Source: Terriglobales bacterium (lineage in GTDB: Bacteria; Acidobacteriota; Terriglobia; Terriglobales; Acidobacteriaceae). From it: a stretch of 64,000 nucleotides of DNA. This document shows, in pieces, positions 34,850 to 42,389 of the stretch. The first letter of the stretch is position 1, and each line of letters begins with the position of its first letter. A program made the position numbers and the translations under genes. The notes beneath the pieces are model-generated. The model ran no database searches. It saw only the letters and a program-made list of their open reading frames with translations, and was not told where the DNA came from. The DNA is taken from positions 100,723 to 164,722 of the forward strand of contig DATHMF010000104.1 in assembly GCA_035487355.1 (NCBI GenBank). The letters run 5' to 3'.

Positions 34850-35871
34850 GTCTCCAGCGCCCCGACCAGGTCGGTAATTCTCTCTACACGGTGCTCGATG
34901 CACCAGGCGCGCACACCCTCCACGATTTTTTCCGTGGCGCAGGGATCCCAGTAATTTGCGGTGCCTACCTGGACAGCGGCGGCGCCGGCCAACATAAACT
35001 CGATGACATCTTCGGCGGTGGCGATGCCGCCCAGACCGATTACAGGGATATCTACCGAATGCGCAGCCTCGTACACCATGCGCAGCGCGATAGGCTTGAT
35101 AGCGGGGCCGCTGAGTCCGGCGGTGATATTGGAGATGCGTGGCTTGCGCGTCTCGGCATCAATGGCCATGGCGACAAAAGTATTGACCAGAGAAATGGCG
35201 TCAGCGCCGGCGTTTTGTGCGGCGTGCGCCATGCGCGGAATGCTGGTTACATTGGGTGAGAGCTTCACGATGACCGGCCGTGGGTGGGCTGCGCTCTTGG
35301 CAGAGACCACGACTTCTTCCAGGAGCACCGGGTCGCTGCCAAAGGTAATTCCGCCATGCGAGGTATTCGGGCAGGAGACATTCAGCTCATAAGCCGCGAT
35401 GCCCTCACCTTCGTTGAGGATGCGGATGACGGCTTCATAATCCTGACGGGTATAGCCGAAGACGTTGCAGATCACTACGACATCATTCTTCTTGCGAAGC
35501 AAGGGAAGTTTTTCTTCTACGAAGGCGCGGGCGCCGATGTTTTGCAGCCCAATCGAGTTGAGCATACCGGCGGCGGTCTCGAAGATGCGTGGCGGCGGGT
35601 TGCCGGGCATGGCTTCGCGTGACAATCCCTTGCTGACAAAGCCGCCCAGCTTTTCCAGGCTAACGATATCTTCAAACTCGATGCCATAGCCAAAGGTCCC
35701 GCTGGCCGCGATCACCGGATTCTTGAGTTCGATGCCCGAAAATTTAATGCTCAAATCGGGGAATGGACCCGAATTGGACTTCGCTTTGGCTTTGGCAGCA
35801 GTCTTATCGGCGGCCTCGGTGGCCGTAGCAGGGCTTTGGGGTTGTGTCTTCGTGGTTAAGTTGGCACTCAT
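34846..35871 (-). CDS. pyrD: Dihydroorotate dehydrogenase, class 1B-like
   Basis: 341 residues, de novo pyrimidine synthesis (dihydroorotate to orotate). FMN-barrel signs: V-I-A-A-S-G-T-F-G-Y-G, G-L-S-R-E-A-M-P-G-N-P-P-P-R-I, catalytic-cysteine loop E-L-N-V-S-C-P-N-T-S-H-G-G, V-I-V-K-L-S-P-N-V-T, V-I-G-L-G-G-I-A and A-A-V-Q-V-G-T-A-N-Y. The cysteine base puts it in class 1. The first about 40 residues are an Ala/Lys/Thr-rich tail absent from most family members. No pyrK electron-transfer subunit is seen nearby, although class 1B enzymes usually need it. The stop codon is in an inverted repeat. Confidence 0.93.
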   Translation of the reverse strand: MSANLTTKTQPQSPATATEAADKTAAKAKAKSNSGPFPDLSIKFSGIELKNPVIAASGTFGYGIEFEDIVSLEKLGGFVSKGLSREAMPGNPPPRIFETAAGMLNSIGLQNIGARAFVEEKLPLLRKKNDVVVICNVFGYTRQDYEAVIRILNEGEGIAAYELNVSCPNTSHGGITFGSDPVLLEEVVVSAKSAAHPRPVIVKLSPNVTSIPRMAHAAQNAGADAISLVNTFVAMAIDAETRKPRISNITAGLSGPAIKPIALRMVYEAAHSVDIPVIGLGGIATAEDVIEFMLAGAAAVQVGTANYWDPCATEKIVEGVRAWCIEHRVERITDLVGALET

Positions 35872-35944
35872 GCCTGTTGCGAATCTCTCCGATTAATTTT
35901 TATCAGATGAAACACACGTACCGTAAGTATAAGCGTTGCTCCAC

Positions 35945-36075
35945 AAATTTTCCTTGCATTGTTACCTGTAGGGAATAGAAAATTACGCAACTACTTTTCA
36001 CAAAACAAGCCGGGAAAACCCCTAAGGGGCTTTCCTGCCCCTGTGTTCTTCCGGCAGCAATAGGAGAGCTGAACT
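35945..36075 (+). promoter_or_regulatory. Conserved leader of the first secreted paralogue
   Basis: About 130 bases that match the region before the second paralogue (36800-36926) far better than the coding parts match each other. Shared blocks include tagaaaattacgcaa, acttttcacaaaacaagccg and ggggcttt ... cttccggcag, then an AGGAGAG ribosome binding site. GCCGG near the start can pair with CCGGC near the end, or AAGCC with GGCTT; the two options exclude each other. Confidence 0.5.
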
Positions 36076-36660
36076 GTGAGAAAAACTCTGGCCACACTCG
36101 TCTTGTTTGCGCTGACACTCTTGCCATGGATAGCGCAGGCCCAACAGTCACAAACCCAACCAGCAGCACCGCAAAAGGGAACCACGGCAAAGCGGGGATC
36201 GGGGACCGGGAAGAAGATGACACAAGCGGCGAAGGCGCCTTTCGGGGAAATGGCCGAGGAGGCCGGCTGCAAGATCCTGAACAAGGGCAAGCGGGGGCAG
36301 ATTTGCTTTTACGATGTCACCCCTTTTCGTCCTGAAATCCAAGCCGCGCTTGCTCCCGATAAGCCTATTTACATTTCCGAACGCAAGCATGAGACCCTCA
36401 TGTGGCACAAGGGAGGCGGCATGGGCTTTCATGTTACTGGCATCGAACTGAAGGCGGGCCAAAACGCCCACTGCCCCAAGCAGGCGTTTGACAATGATTT
36501 CAAGGATGACGACACGGAGGAGTGGCATGATGTAATTTCGTCGGGCATGCCGAATCATTTAGCCGCGCTTTATCAGTGCGAGTACAAAACCCATTTCAAG
36601 TGGAAAGACGGCAAACGAGGCGACCCCCACATCATCATTGGCGACCCGGGCGGCCCCTAG
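36076..36660 (+). CDS. Secreted protein of unknown function, tandem copy 1
   Basis: 194 residues from the GTG at 36076. A signal peptide (M-R-K-T-L-A-T-L-V-L-F-A-L-T-L-L ... A-Q-A) is followed by a Lys/Gln/Pro-rich stretch and a conserved core: A-G-C-K-I-L-N-K-G-K-R-G-Q-I-C, M-W-H-K-G-G-G-M-G-F-H-V, G-Q-N-A-H-C-P-K-Q-A-F, E-E-W-H-D-V-I-S-S-G-M-P and G-D-P-H-I-I-I-G. Repeated His and Cys residues suggest metal binding or a disulfide, possibly cupredoxin-like; this is a guess. Paired with a second copy at 36927. Confidence 0.8.
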   Translation: MRKTLATLVLFALTLLPWIAQAQQSQTQPAAPQKGTTAKRGSGTGKKMTQAAKAPFGEMAEEAGCKILNKGKRGQICFYDVTPFRPEIQAALAPDKPIYISERKHETLMWHKGGGMGFHVTGIELKAGQNAHCPKQAFDNDFKDDDTEEWHDVISSGMPNHLAALYQCEYKTHFKWKDGKRGDPHIIIGDPGGP

Positions 36661-36671
36661 AGCCAAAAAAC

Positions 36672-36790
36672 TCAGTTCAAGACTGGAGCCGGATTGTGAT
36701 TGGAAGGCGTGTTTGTGCCTGCCGGCTCCGGATACTTTGGTTCCGGAAATAACCAAGCGACAACGAAGGTGGGAGCGCAAGGACCGCGCC
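36672..36790 (-). pseudogene. Duplicated 3' fragment of the CPBP protease gene
   Basis: Read on the minus strand, this segment encodes V-V-A-W-L-F-P-E-P-K-Y-P-E-P-A-G ... P-A-P-V-L-N-stop. It matches the C-terminus of the CPBP protease at 37513 (V-V-A-W-L-Y-P-E-A-K-Y-P-E-P-E-G ... P-N-P-V-L-N-Q-D-stop). One base is missing further upstream, so the frame is broken. It is a leftover of the tandem duplication. Confidence 0.9.
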
Positions 36791-36799
36791 TTGTCCCAC

Positions 36800-36926
36800 A
36801 GTTTTTCTTGCGTTGTTACCTGTGTGAATAGAAAATTACGCAATTACTTTTCACAAAACAAGCCGGGAAACCTTAAGGGGCTTTCTGCCTCTGTGTTTCT
36901 TCCGGCAGGAACAGGAGAGTTGATCT
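36800..36926 (+). promoter_or_regulatory. Conserved leader of the second secreted paralogue
   Basis: Second copy of the leader at 35945-36075, with small indels mostly in C- or T-runs. The shared pairing GCCGG/CCGGC and the AGGAGAG site are kept. The start codon is TTG here and GTG in copy 1. Confidence 0.5.
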
Positions 36927-37487
36927 TTGAGAAAAACTCTTGCCACACTCGTCTTCTATACGCTGGCGCTTGGAGGATGGATCCTGGCGCAGGCACAACA
37001 GGCACAACCAGCACCGCAAATACCAGCCAGTACGAAACCGAAACCTGCGGTCGGGAAGAAGGTACAGCGCGTTACGGGGACCATGTTAGAAACCGCTGGC
37101 TGCGCGATTCTAAACAAGGGCAAGCATGGGCAGATTTGCTATTACGATGTGACCCGGCTTCGTCCTGAAAAAGCTGCAGCCATGGGCCCCGATGTTCCTA
37201 TTTTCATCTCAGTCCGCAACCATGACACCATCTTTTGGCATAGTGGCGGAGGCGCACAGTTTCACGTGATTGGCATCGAACTGAAACCTGGCCAGAACCC
37301 GCATTGCCCGAAGCAGGCATTTGAAAATGCTTTCAAAGATGACGACAAAGAGCCATGGCATGACGTAGTTTCATCGGGCATGCCCATTCCCCTGGCCGGT
37401 CATTATGGGTGCATCTATAAAACCAAGATTAAGTGGAAAGACGGCACACAGGGCGATCCGCACATTATCATTGGCGACGACAATTAA
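36927..37487 (+). CDS. Secreted protein of unknown function, tandem copy 2
   Basis: 186 residues from the TTG at 36927 in the same position as the GTG of copy 1. The signal peptide begins with the same M-R-K-T-L-A-T-L-V. The core keeps A-G-C-A-I-L-N-K-G-K-H-G-Q-I-C, F-W-H-S-G-G-G-A-Q-F-H-V, G-Q-N-P-H-C-P-K-Q-A-F, P-W-H-D-V-V-S-S-G-M-P and G-D-P-H-I-I-I-G-D. All His and Cys positions match copy 1, while the linker after the signal peptide has diverged, which supports a structural or metal-binding role for those residues. Confidence 0.8.
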   Translation: MRKTLATLVFYTLALGGWILAQAQQAQPAPQIPASTKPKPAVGKKVQRVTGTMLETAGCAILNKGKHGQICYYDVTRLRPEKAAAMGPDVPIFISVRNHDTIFWHSGGGAQFHVIGIELKPGQNPHCPKQAFENAFKDDDKEPWHDVVSSGMPIPLAGHYGCIYKTKIKWKDGTQGDPHIIIGDDN

Positions 37488-37512
37488 AAGAGCAGTTTTC
37501 TGTTGTTGATTC

Positions 37513-38547
37513 TCAGTCTTGGTTCAGGACCGGATTCGGGTTGCTATGGGAAGACGCGGCTGCACCTTCCGGCTCCGGATACTTTGCTTCCGGATATAAC
37601 CAGGCGACAACGAGGGCTGCTAGCGCGAGGACCACAAAGGCCAGCAAGCTGCCCTCGGGGCCGACTGAGCCCCCGGTCAGCCATTTTGGACCTTCCAGGC
37701 GGGAGTTGAATAGATGTCCCACGGCAGGCTGCCCACTATCAGGTACGCCATACAAAAAAGTCTGGGCATAGTCCCAGGCAGCATGAAAGCCGACGGCGAA
37801 CCATAGGTCTCCAGTGCGACGCAGGGTCAGGCAGAAAAACAGACCGACAGCGACTACGGCAGCCAACCCGACCGGCGACTCGCCGGGATTGGTTCCATGC
37901 AGAGCACCGAAGAACACTGAGGTCAAAATGGCTGCGGGCCAGAAGCGCATCCCACGGGTGAGAATGAACTGCAGGTATCCGCGAAACGAATATTCTTCCC
38001 AGATGCCCACCATAAGGAATGCAACCGCCCACAGCACGGTGTAGTAGAGCAATGCACGGCCCGAGAGCGCGACGGGGCCAAAATAAAAGCCCTGAAGTCC
38101 CCGAATGGCCAGCAAGAGTACCGTCAAGGACACAAAACCCACCACCACTCCTACCCAAAAGGTGCTCCTGAAGGCGCGCCTTGCCGGCAGGCCGTAGGAA
38201 TCAATGGAACGGTGTTCCATCCGGCAGATGGCAATCATCGTAAGAAACAGGGCCAGAAGACTGAGTGCTTCGCTGGTAAGTACGAATTCAGGAGAGAAGG
38301 AACGATGTTCCTTAAAAAAAGAAGGCGCAATTATTCGAAAGAAAACTGAAACAAAGAGAAGGGTTGCAAAGGATAGCGCCAGGAATATCAGCACTCGCCA
38401 GCCGGCGCGCAGCCCGTGAGGTCCCAGGAAGATTCCACCATGGCGCTGAGGAGCAGAGGGTACTGGCGGGCCGAAGGGAGGCTCTCCAGGTGGCGGCGAA
38501 AGAGAAGGGTTCGAGGTCTCGTCCAAAGCTGCACCTCTGCGTGGCAA
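37513..38547 (-). CDS. CPBP-family intramembrane metalloprotease
   Basis: 344 residues, multi-pass. The CPBP (CAAX-protease-like, Abi) signature is W-E-E-Y-S-F-R-G-Y-L-Q-F (EExxxR), followed by S-V-F-F-G-A-L-H-G-T and G-F-H-A-A-W-D-Y. About seven to eight hydrophobic segments are visible, the first R-V-L-I-F-L-A-L-S-F-A. A Pro-rich N-terminus of about 40 residues is cytoplasmic. Substrates of bacterial CPBP proteases are mostly unknown; some process peptides or confer immunity. The gene converges with the two secreted paralogues, and its 3' end was copied in their duplication. Confidence 0.9.
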   Translation of the reverse strand: MPRRGAALDETSNPSLSPPPGEPPFGPPVPSAPQRHGGIFLGPHGLRAGWRVLIFLALSFATLLFVSVFFRIIAPSFFKEHRSFSPEFVLTSEALSLLALFLTMIAICRMEHRSIDSYGLPARRAFRSTFWVGVVVGFVSLTVLLLAIRGLQGFYFGPVALSGRALLYYTVLWAVAFLMVGIWEEYSFRGYLQFILTRGMRFWPAAILTSVFFGALHGTNPGESPVGLAAVVAVGLFFCLTLRRTGDLWFAVGFHAAWDYAQTFLYGVPDSGQPAVGHLFNSRLEGPKWLTGGSVGPEGSLLAFVVLALAALVVAWLYPEAKYPEPEGAAASSHSNPNPVLNQD

Positions 38548-38689
38548 AGTATTTTCAAGCCGGGAACGGCAGAACAGAAAAATTCTACAAACGCGTCAAT
38601 TGTCTCATACGGCGTACCGCCTCTCTTGTGCTGTGATCAGGCGGTGTACGGTGGTGAAAAATCGGTCTTTCCGGTAGATTAAATCTCTT

Positions 38690-39982
38690 ATGCTCGATTT
38701 GGGATTCGTACGTGACAACCTGTCTCTGATTGAAGAGAAACTGCGCCAGCGGGGAATGGACCCGGCTGAAGTATTAAAGGACTTTCTCGCGTTGGACGCC
38801 GAGCGCCGCCGCCTGATCACCGTGGCGGAGACGCTGAAAGCCAAGCGCAACCGCGCTTCCGAGGAGATTGCGCGGCTGAAGAAAGAAAAGCAGGATGCCG
38901 GCGCGGGCGTCCTTATGGCAGAGACCAAAGAGCTGCGCACCCAGGGCGAAGAGGCTGAAAAACAAGCCGCACAAAAAGAGGAAGAGCTGCGCGATATTAT
39001 GGCGCGCATCCCGAATGTTCCTCACGCCAGTGTACCGGTGGGCAAGAGTGCGGAAGAGAATGTTGAGGTGCGCCGCTGGGGCACGCCTCCGAAATTCGAT
39101 TTCACTCCCAAGCCGCACTGGGAGCTGGGCGAGCAGTTAGGTGTGCTCGACATGGAGCGCGCCGCCAAGCTTTCGGGCGCACGCTTTGCCGTCTACTGGG
39201 ACCTGGGGGCTAAGCTCGAACGTGCCATTGCCAACTTCATGCTCGACCTTCATACCCGCGAGCACGGATATACGGAAGTCCTGCCTCCCTACATGGTCAA
39301 CTCTGCTTCCATGTACGGAACCGGGCAGTTGCCCAAATTCGCTTCAGATTCGTTCAAGTGTGAGAATGTGGACCTTTGGCTGGTACCAACCGCCGAAGTT
39401 CCCGTGACCAATCTTTACCGCGACGAGGTGATCGAGGCCGCCCGCTTTCCGCTCAGCATCACGGCTTACACTCCATGCTTCCGCAGCGAGGCGGGGTCGT
39501 ATGGCAAGGATGTGCGTGGCATTATCCGCCAGCATCAGTTTCAGAAGGTTGAGCTGGTGAAATTTGCGCGGCCGGAGACCTCCTACGACGAACTGGAAAA
39601 GCTGACCAACAACGCAGAAACCGTATTGCAAAAGCTGGGATTGCACTATCGCGTCATGGCTCTGTGTACAGGAGACATCGGGTTTTCTGCGGCCAAGACC
39701 TATGATCTTGAAGTCTGGCTGCCGGGGCAGCAGCTCTTCCGTGAAATTTCTTCCTGTTCGAACTTTGAGGCCTTCCAGGCGCGGCGGGCGAATATCCGCT
39801 GGCGTCCGGAGGGCGGCAAGAAATCAGAGTTTGTGCATACCCTGAATGGCAGCGGATTGGCCGTCGGGCGCACATGGCTGGCCATCCTTGAGAATTACCA
39901 GCAGGCCGATGGCAGCGTGCTCGTTCCTCCAGCGCTGCAGCCATATATGGGCGTGGAGCGCATTACCGCCAGAAAATTGTAG
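38690..39982 (+). CDS. serS: Seryl-tRNA synthetase
   Basis: 430 residues, charges tRNA-Ser. The N-terminal long helical arm (about 5-105, E-E-I-A-R-L-K-K-E-K-Q) is followed by the class II core: Y-T-E-V-L-P-P-Y-M-V-N, C-F-R-S-E-A-G-S-Y-G-K-D, H-Q-F-Q-K-V-E-L-V, S-S-C-S-N-F-E-A-F-Q-A-R-R, and motif 3 L-N-G-S-G-L-A-V-G-R-T. Length is standard. It stands alone, separated from the CPBP gene by about 140 bp. Confidence 0.98.
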   Translation: MLDLGFVRDNLSLIEEKLRQRGMDPAEVLKDFLALDAERRRLITVAETLKAKRNRASEEIARLKKEKQDAGAGVLMAETKELRTQGEEAEKQAAQKEEELRDIMARIPNVPHASVPVGKSAEENVEVRRWGTPPKFDFTPKPHWELGEQLGVLDMERAAKLSGARFAVYWDLGAKLERAIANFMLDLHTREHGYTEVLPPYMVNSASMYGTGQLPKFASDSFKCENVDLWLVPTAEVPVTNLYRDEVIEAARFPLSITAYTPCFRSEAGSYGKDVRGIIRQHQFQKVELVKFARPETSYDELEKLTNNAETVLQKLGLHYRVMALCTGDIGFSAAKTYDLEVWLPGQQLFREISSCSNFEAFQARRANIRWRPEGGKKSEFVHTLNGSGLAVGRTWLAILENYQQADGSVLVPPALQPYMGVERITARKL

Positions 39983-40008
39983 CCCAGCGAAACCTTCCGG
40001 AACTTGCG

Positions 40009-40392
40009 ATGAAAAAGAGTTCTCGTCCCAAATTCGCGCGCCCCTCCGAAGAGATGCAGCAATGGTCCGCCTTACTGGGCGCAGAGCTTGAGTCTTAGCC
40101 GGCGATCACTTCGCGGCGCATGTTCGGAATGACTGCCTTCTACAGCAAAGGCGTGATCTTCGCCGCGCTGCCGCGGACGAGATCGTTTAACACCCCGCGC
40201 TCGGTGGCATTCAAGCTGTACAACAAGACTCCGAAGCTTCGAAAACTTCTGGAACGAGACCAACGGCTGCCGCACCCCCTCAGAGAAGACGCGCACTGGA
40301 TTACCTTTGAGTTGAACGACGAAAAGGATCTCAAGGGTGCTTTGCAGTGGCTCAGTCGGGCGTACCAGGGAGCCAAGACCCCATATCCCTGA
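40009..40392 (+). pseudogene. Small TfoX-N-like gene interrupted by one TAG
   Basis: One frame runs from ATG 40009 to a stop at 40392 and is interrupted only by TAG at 40096-40098 (codon 30). Before it: M-K-K-S-S-R-P-K-F-A-R-P, then L-L-G-A-E-L-E-S. After it: P-A-I-T-S-R-R-M-F-G-M-T-A-F-Y-S-K-G-V-I-F-A, which resembles the TfoX N-terminal fold. A tryptophan codon (TGG) would fit at the TAG. The rest is intact to G-A-L-Q-W-L-S-R-A-Y. It may be a fresh pseudogene, a readthrough, or a shorter gene starting at ATG 40120. Confidence 0.7.
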
Positions 40393-40502
40393 AGCGGAAG
40401 AACTATGCACTGGCAGGTAAAATTTTTAATATTCCTGGAATCTTTCCGCCTTACAATAGCCACATACTTCCCTTAAAAAGTTTCCCGAAAGCGGGAATGC
40501 CA

Positions 40503-41714
40503 ATGCTGGACGTGTGCAAGTCGAAAAGTAGCCGGACGCGCATGTGCGTGCTGCTCGGGTTGACGCTGGCGCTTGCTGGTCCCTCTGCGCGGTCTTCTAC
40601 GGCGCAGGCCTCCCCGGCTGCGTCCTGCAATGTGCCTCTGGTCTCGGCCACCCAAAAGACAAAACCAACTGCCAAAGCCGTAAATGATCCTTCTACAGCT
40701 CTGCTCGAAGCGGCGGAGAGTGACGACCTGAAAGAGGCACAAAGGCTGCTGCACAAAGGAGCTGATGTGAATGCTCGCGATGCGCACTGCGGCACTCCGC
40801 TGATGATGGCGGCTGGCAACTCCGATCCCGCCATGGTGCAGGCGTTTCTCAAAGCCGGGGCCGACGTCAATGCCCAGGACGTTGCCGGCTGGTCCGCATT
40901 GCTCACCGCAGCCGACACCGGCAACTCTGATGTGGTGCAACTGCTTCTGGCCAACAAAGCGGCAGTCAACTTAACCGACGCCAACGGCTGGTCTCCGCTG
41001 ATGGCGGCAGTATTGGGTGGGAACCTGGAAGCAGTGCAGTCGTTGCTGCATGGGGGAGCCGATTTCACTTTGGCCGACAAAAACGGCGACACCGCCCTTA
41101 TGTTTGCCGCTGCCGAAGGCAATCTGGATATTGCCGCCACGCTGGTGGAAGTGATTCATTCACGAAATCGAGCAGGGGCTGGGCAATCCAATACTTCGCA
41201 GGAGCAAGCGTTGCTCAATGTTCAGGACAACGCTGGATGGACAGCCCTGCACCATGCTGCTTCGCGCGGACATTCGCAGGCAGTGTTGCTGCTGTTGACT
41301 GCCGGCGCACAGGTGGATGTACCGAATCATTTTGGCTGGACGCCCCTTATGATCGCTGTGGAAAATGGCGATGTCATGACCGTGGGCGCACTGCTCAGTC
41401 AATCCGCCAACGTGAACTATACTGCCCCGGATGGAGAAACCTCGCTTTATCTGGCGGCCGCCCACGGCAACGCCACGGTTGCCAGCCTGCTCCTTAACCG
41501 TGGCGCAAACCCCAATGCTCCTCACAGAGACGGGCGCACGCCTTTGATGGCGGCCGTGGAGCAAGGGAATTCAGAGATAGTGCAGGCCTTAATTGCCCAC
41601 GGCGCCGACGTCAATGCCGTGACTGGCTCTGGGGCCAACGTTCTGGCGGTAGCGGCCAGGCGTCCGGCAAACAACGAGATCGTTGGGTTGTTGAAACAGG
41701 CCGGCGCGAAATAG
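40503..41714 (+). CDS. Exported ankyrin-repeat protein
   Basis: 403 residues from the ATG at 40503 (GCGGGA six bases upstream); an ATG at 40497 is the alternative. A signal-like N-terminus (M-C-V-L-L-G-L-T-L-A-L-A-G) is followed by about nine ankyrin units with the consensus D-x-x-G-x-T-P/A-L-x-x-A-A-x-x-G-x-x-x-V-x-x-L-L-x-x-G-A-D-V-N. One unit has an inserted stretch near residue 220 (S-R-N-R-A-G-A-G-Q-S-N). It probably binds proteins outside the cytoplasm. No enzyme domain is seen. Confidence 0.88.
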   Translation: MLDVCKSKSSRTRMCVLLGLTLALAGPSARSSTAQASPAASCNVPLVSATQKTKPTAKAVNDPSTALLEAAESDDLKEAQRLLHKGADVNARDAHCGTPLMMAAGNSDPAMVQAFLKAGADVNAQDVAGWSALLTAADTGNSDVVQLLLANKAAVNLTDANGWSPLMAAVLGGNLEAVQSLLHGGADFTLADKNGDTALMFAAAEGNLDIAATLVEVIHSRNRAGAGQSNTSQEQALLNVQDNAGWTALHHAASRGHSQAVLLLLTAGAQVDVPNHFGWTPLMIAVENGDVMTVGALLSQSANVNYTAPDGETSLYLAAAHGNATVASLLLNRGANPNAPHRDGRTPLMAAVEQGNSEIVQALIAHGADVNAVTGSGANVLAVAARRPANNEIVGLLKQAGAK

Positions 41715-41754
41715 GAGTTTTGATTCCTAAACAAAAACGAAAGGGAGAGAAACA

Positions 41755-42321
41755 ATGCCAAACAAGATGTCAAAAGGTTTTTATATCGGTGGATATATCA
41801 CAGGTTTTGTCTTATCTACGATCCTGTTCATCATTGCATATGTTGCCGTTCTCTTTTCTGTTTCCCAGCATCCCAACGATCCGCCCCTCATGGCGCTTGG
41901 GCTGATGGGGATTGCCATGCTTCCTCTCCTTCTTTGCGTCGTGGTCTACTGCATGTTTATCTACCGCATGTGGGCGGCAATTCAGGATGGCCAGGCGCGT
42001 ATGACACCCGGCAAGGCTGTCGGGTTTATGTTCATCCCGTTCTTTAATCTTTATTGGATTTTCCCTGTATTTCAGGGGTTCGCACAGGATTACAACAAAT
42101 ACATTGCGCGGCGTCAGCTCAACCTGCCGCGCCTGGATGAGCAGCTTTTCCTGTTCTATCCCATCTCAATCTTGTGCACGATTATTCCTTTTCTGGGCGG
42201 TCTGATCGCACTCGTAAGTGTTGTGTTACTGATACTCATCATCGTAAAAACATGTGATGCCGTCAATGCTCTGGCCACGGCGCGGCAAGCGCCCATGACC
42301 ATGCCGAACGCGGCGGGGTGA
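41755..42321 (+). CDS. Four-helix membrane protein, unknown
   Basis: 188 residues with ribosome binding site AAGGGAGAG. Hydrophobic segments: I-T-G-F-V-L-S-T-I-L-F-I-I-A-Y; M-G-I-A-M-L-P-L-L-L-C-V-V-V-Y; F-I-P-F-F-N-L-Y-W-I-F-P; I-I-P-F-L-G-G-L-I-A-L-V-S-V-V. The segment G-K-A-V-G-F-M-F-I-P-F-F-N-L-Y-W resembles the DUF4328-like group. The family has no known function. It lies between the ankyrin gene and rapZ, both on the same strand. Confidence 0.75.
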   Translation: MPNKMSKGFYIGGYITGFVLSTILFIIAYVAVLFSVSQHPNDPPLMALGLMGIAMLPLLLCVVVYCMFIYRMWAAIQDGQARMTPGKAVGFMFIPFFNLYWIFPVFQGFAQDYNKYIARRQLNLPRLDEQLFLFYPISILCTIIPFLGGLIALVSVVLLILIIVKTCDAVNALATARQAPMTMPNAAG

Positions 42322-42389
42322 CTTCCAAGCCCTCAGTAAATTTTTGTAAATTTTCAGACAGCGCGGGTTCTTTTGGTACCATCAGAGTA

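Noticed and set aside
35945..36075. Known c-di-GMP-type riboswitch in the duplicated leader
   Set aside because: The conserved GEMM motifs are not present; it only shares general GC-rich hairpins.
36559..36843. Minus-strand open frame over the duplicated CPBP fragment
   Set aside because: It uses a different frame from the CPBP remnant and is antisense to copy 1 of the secreted gene.
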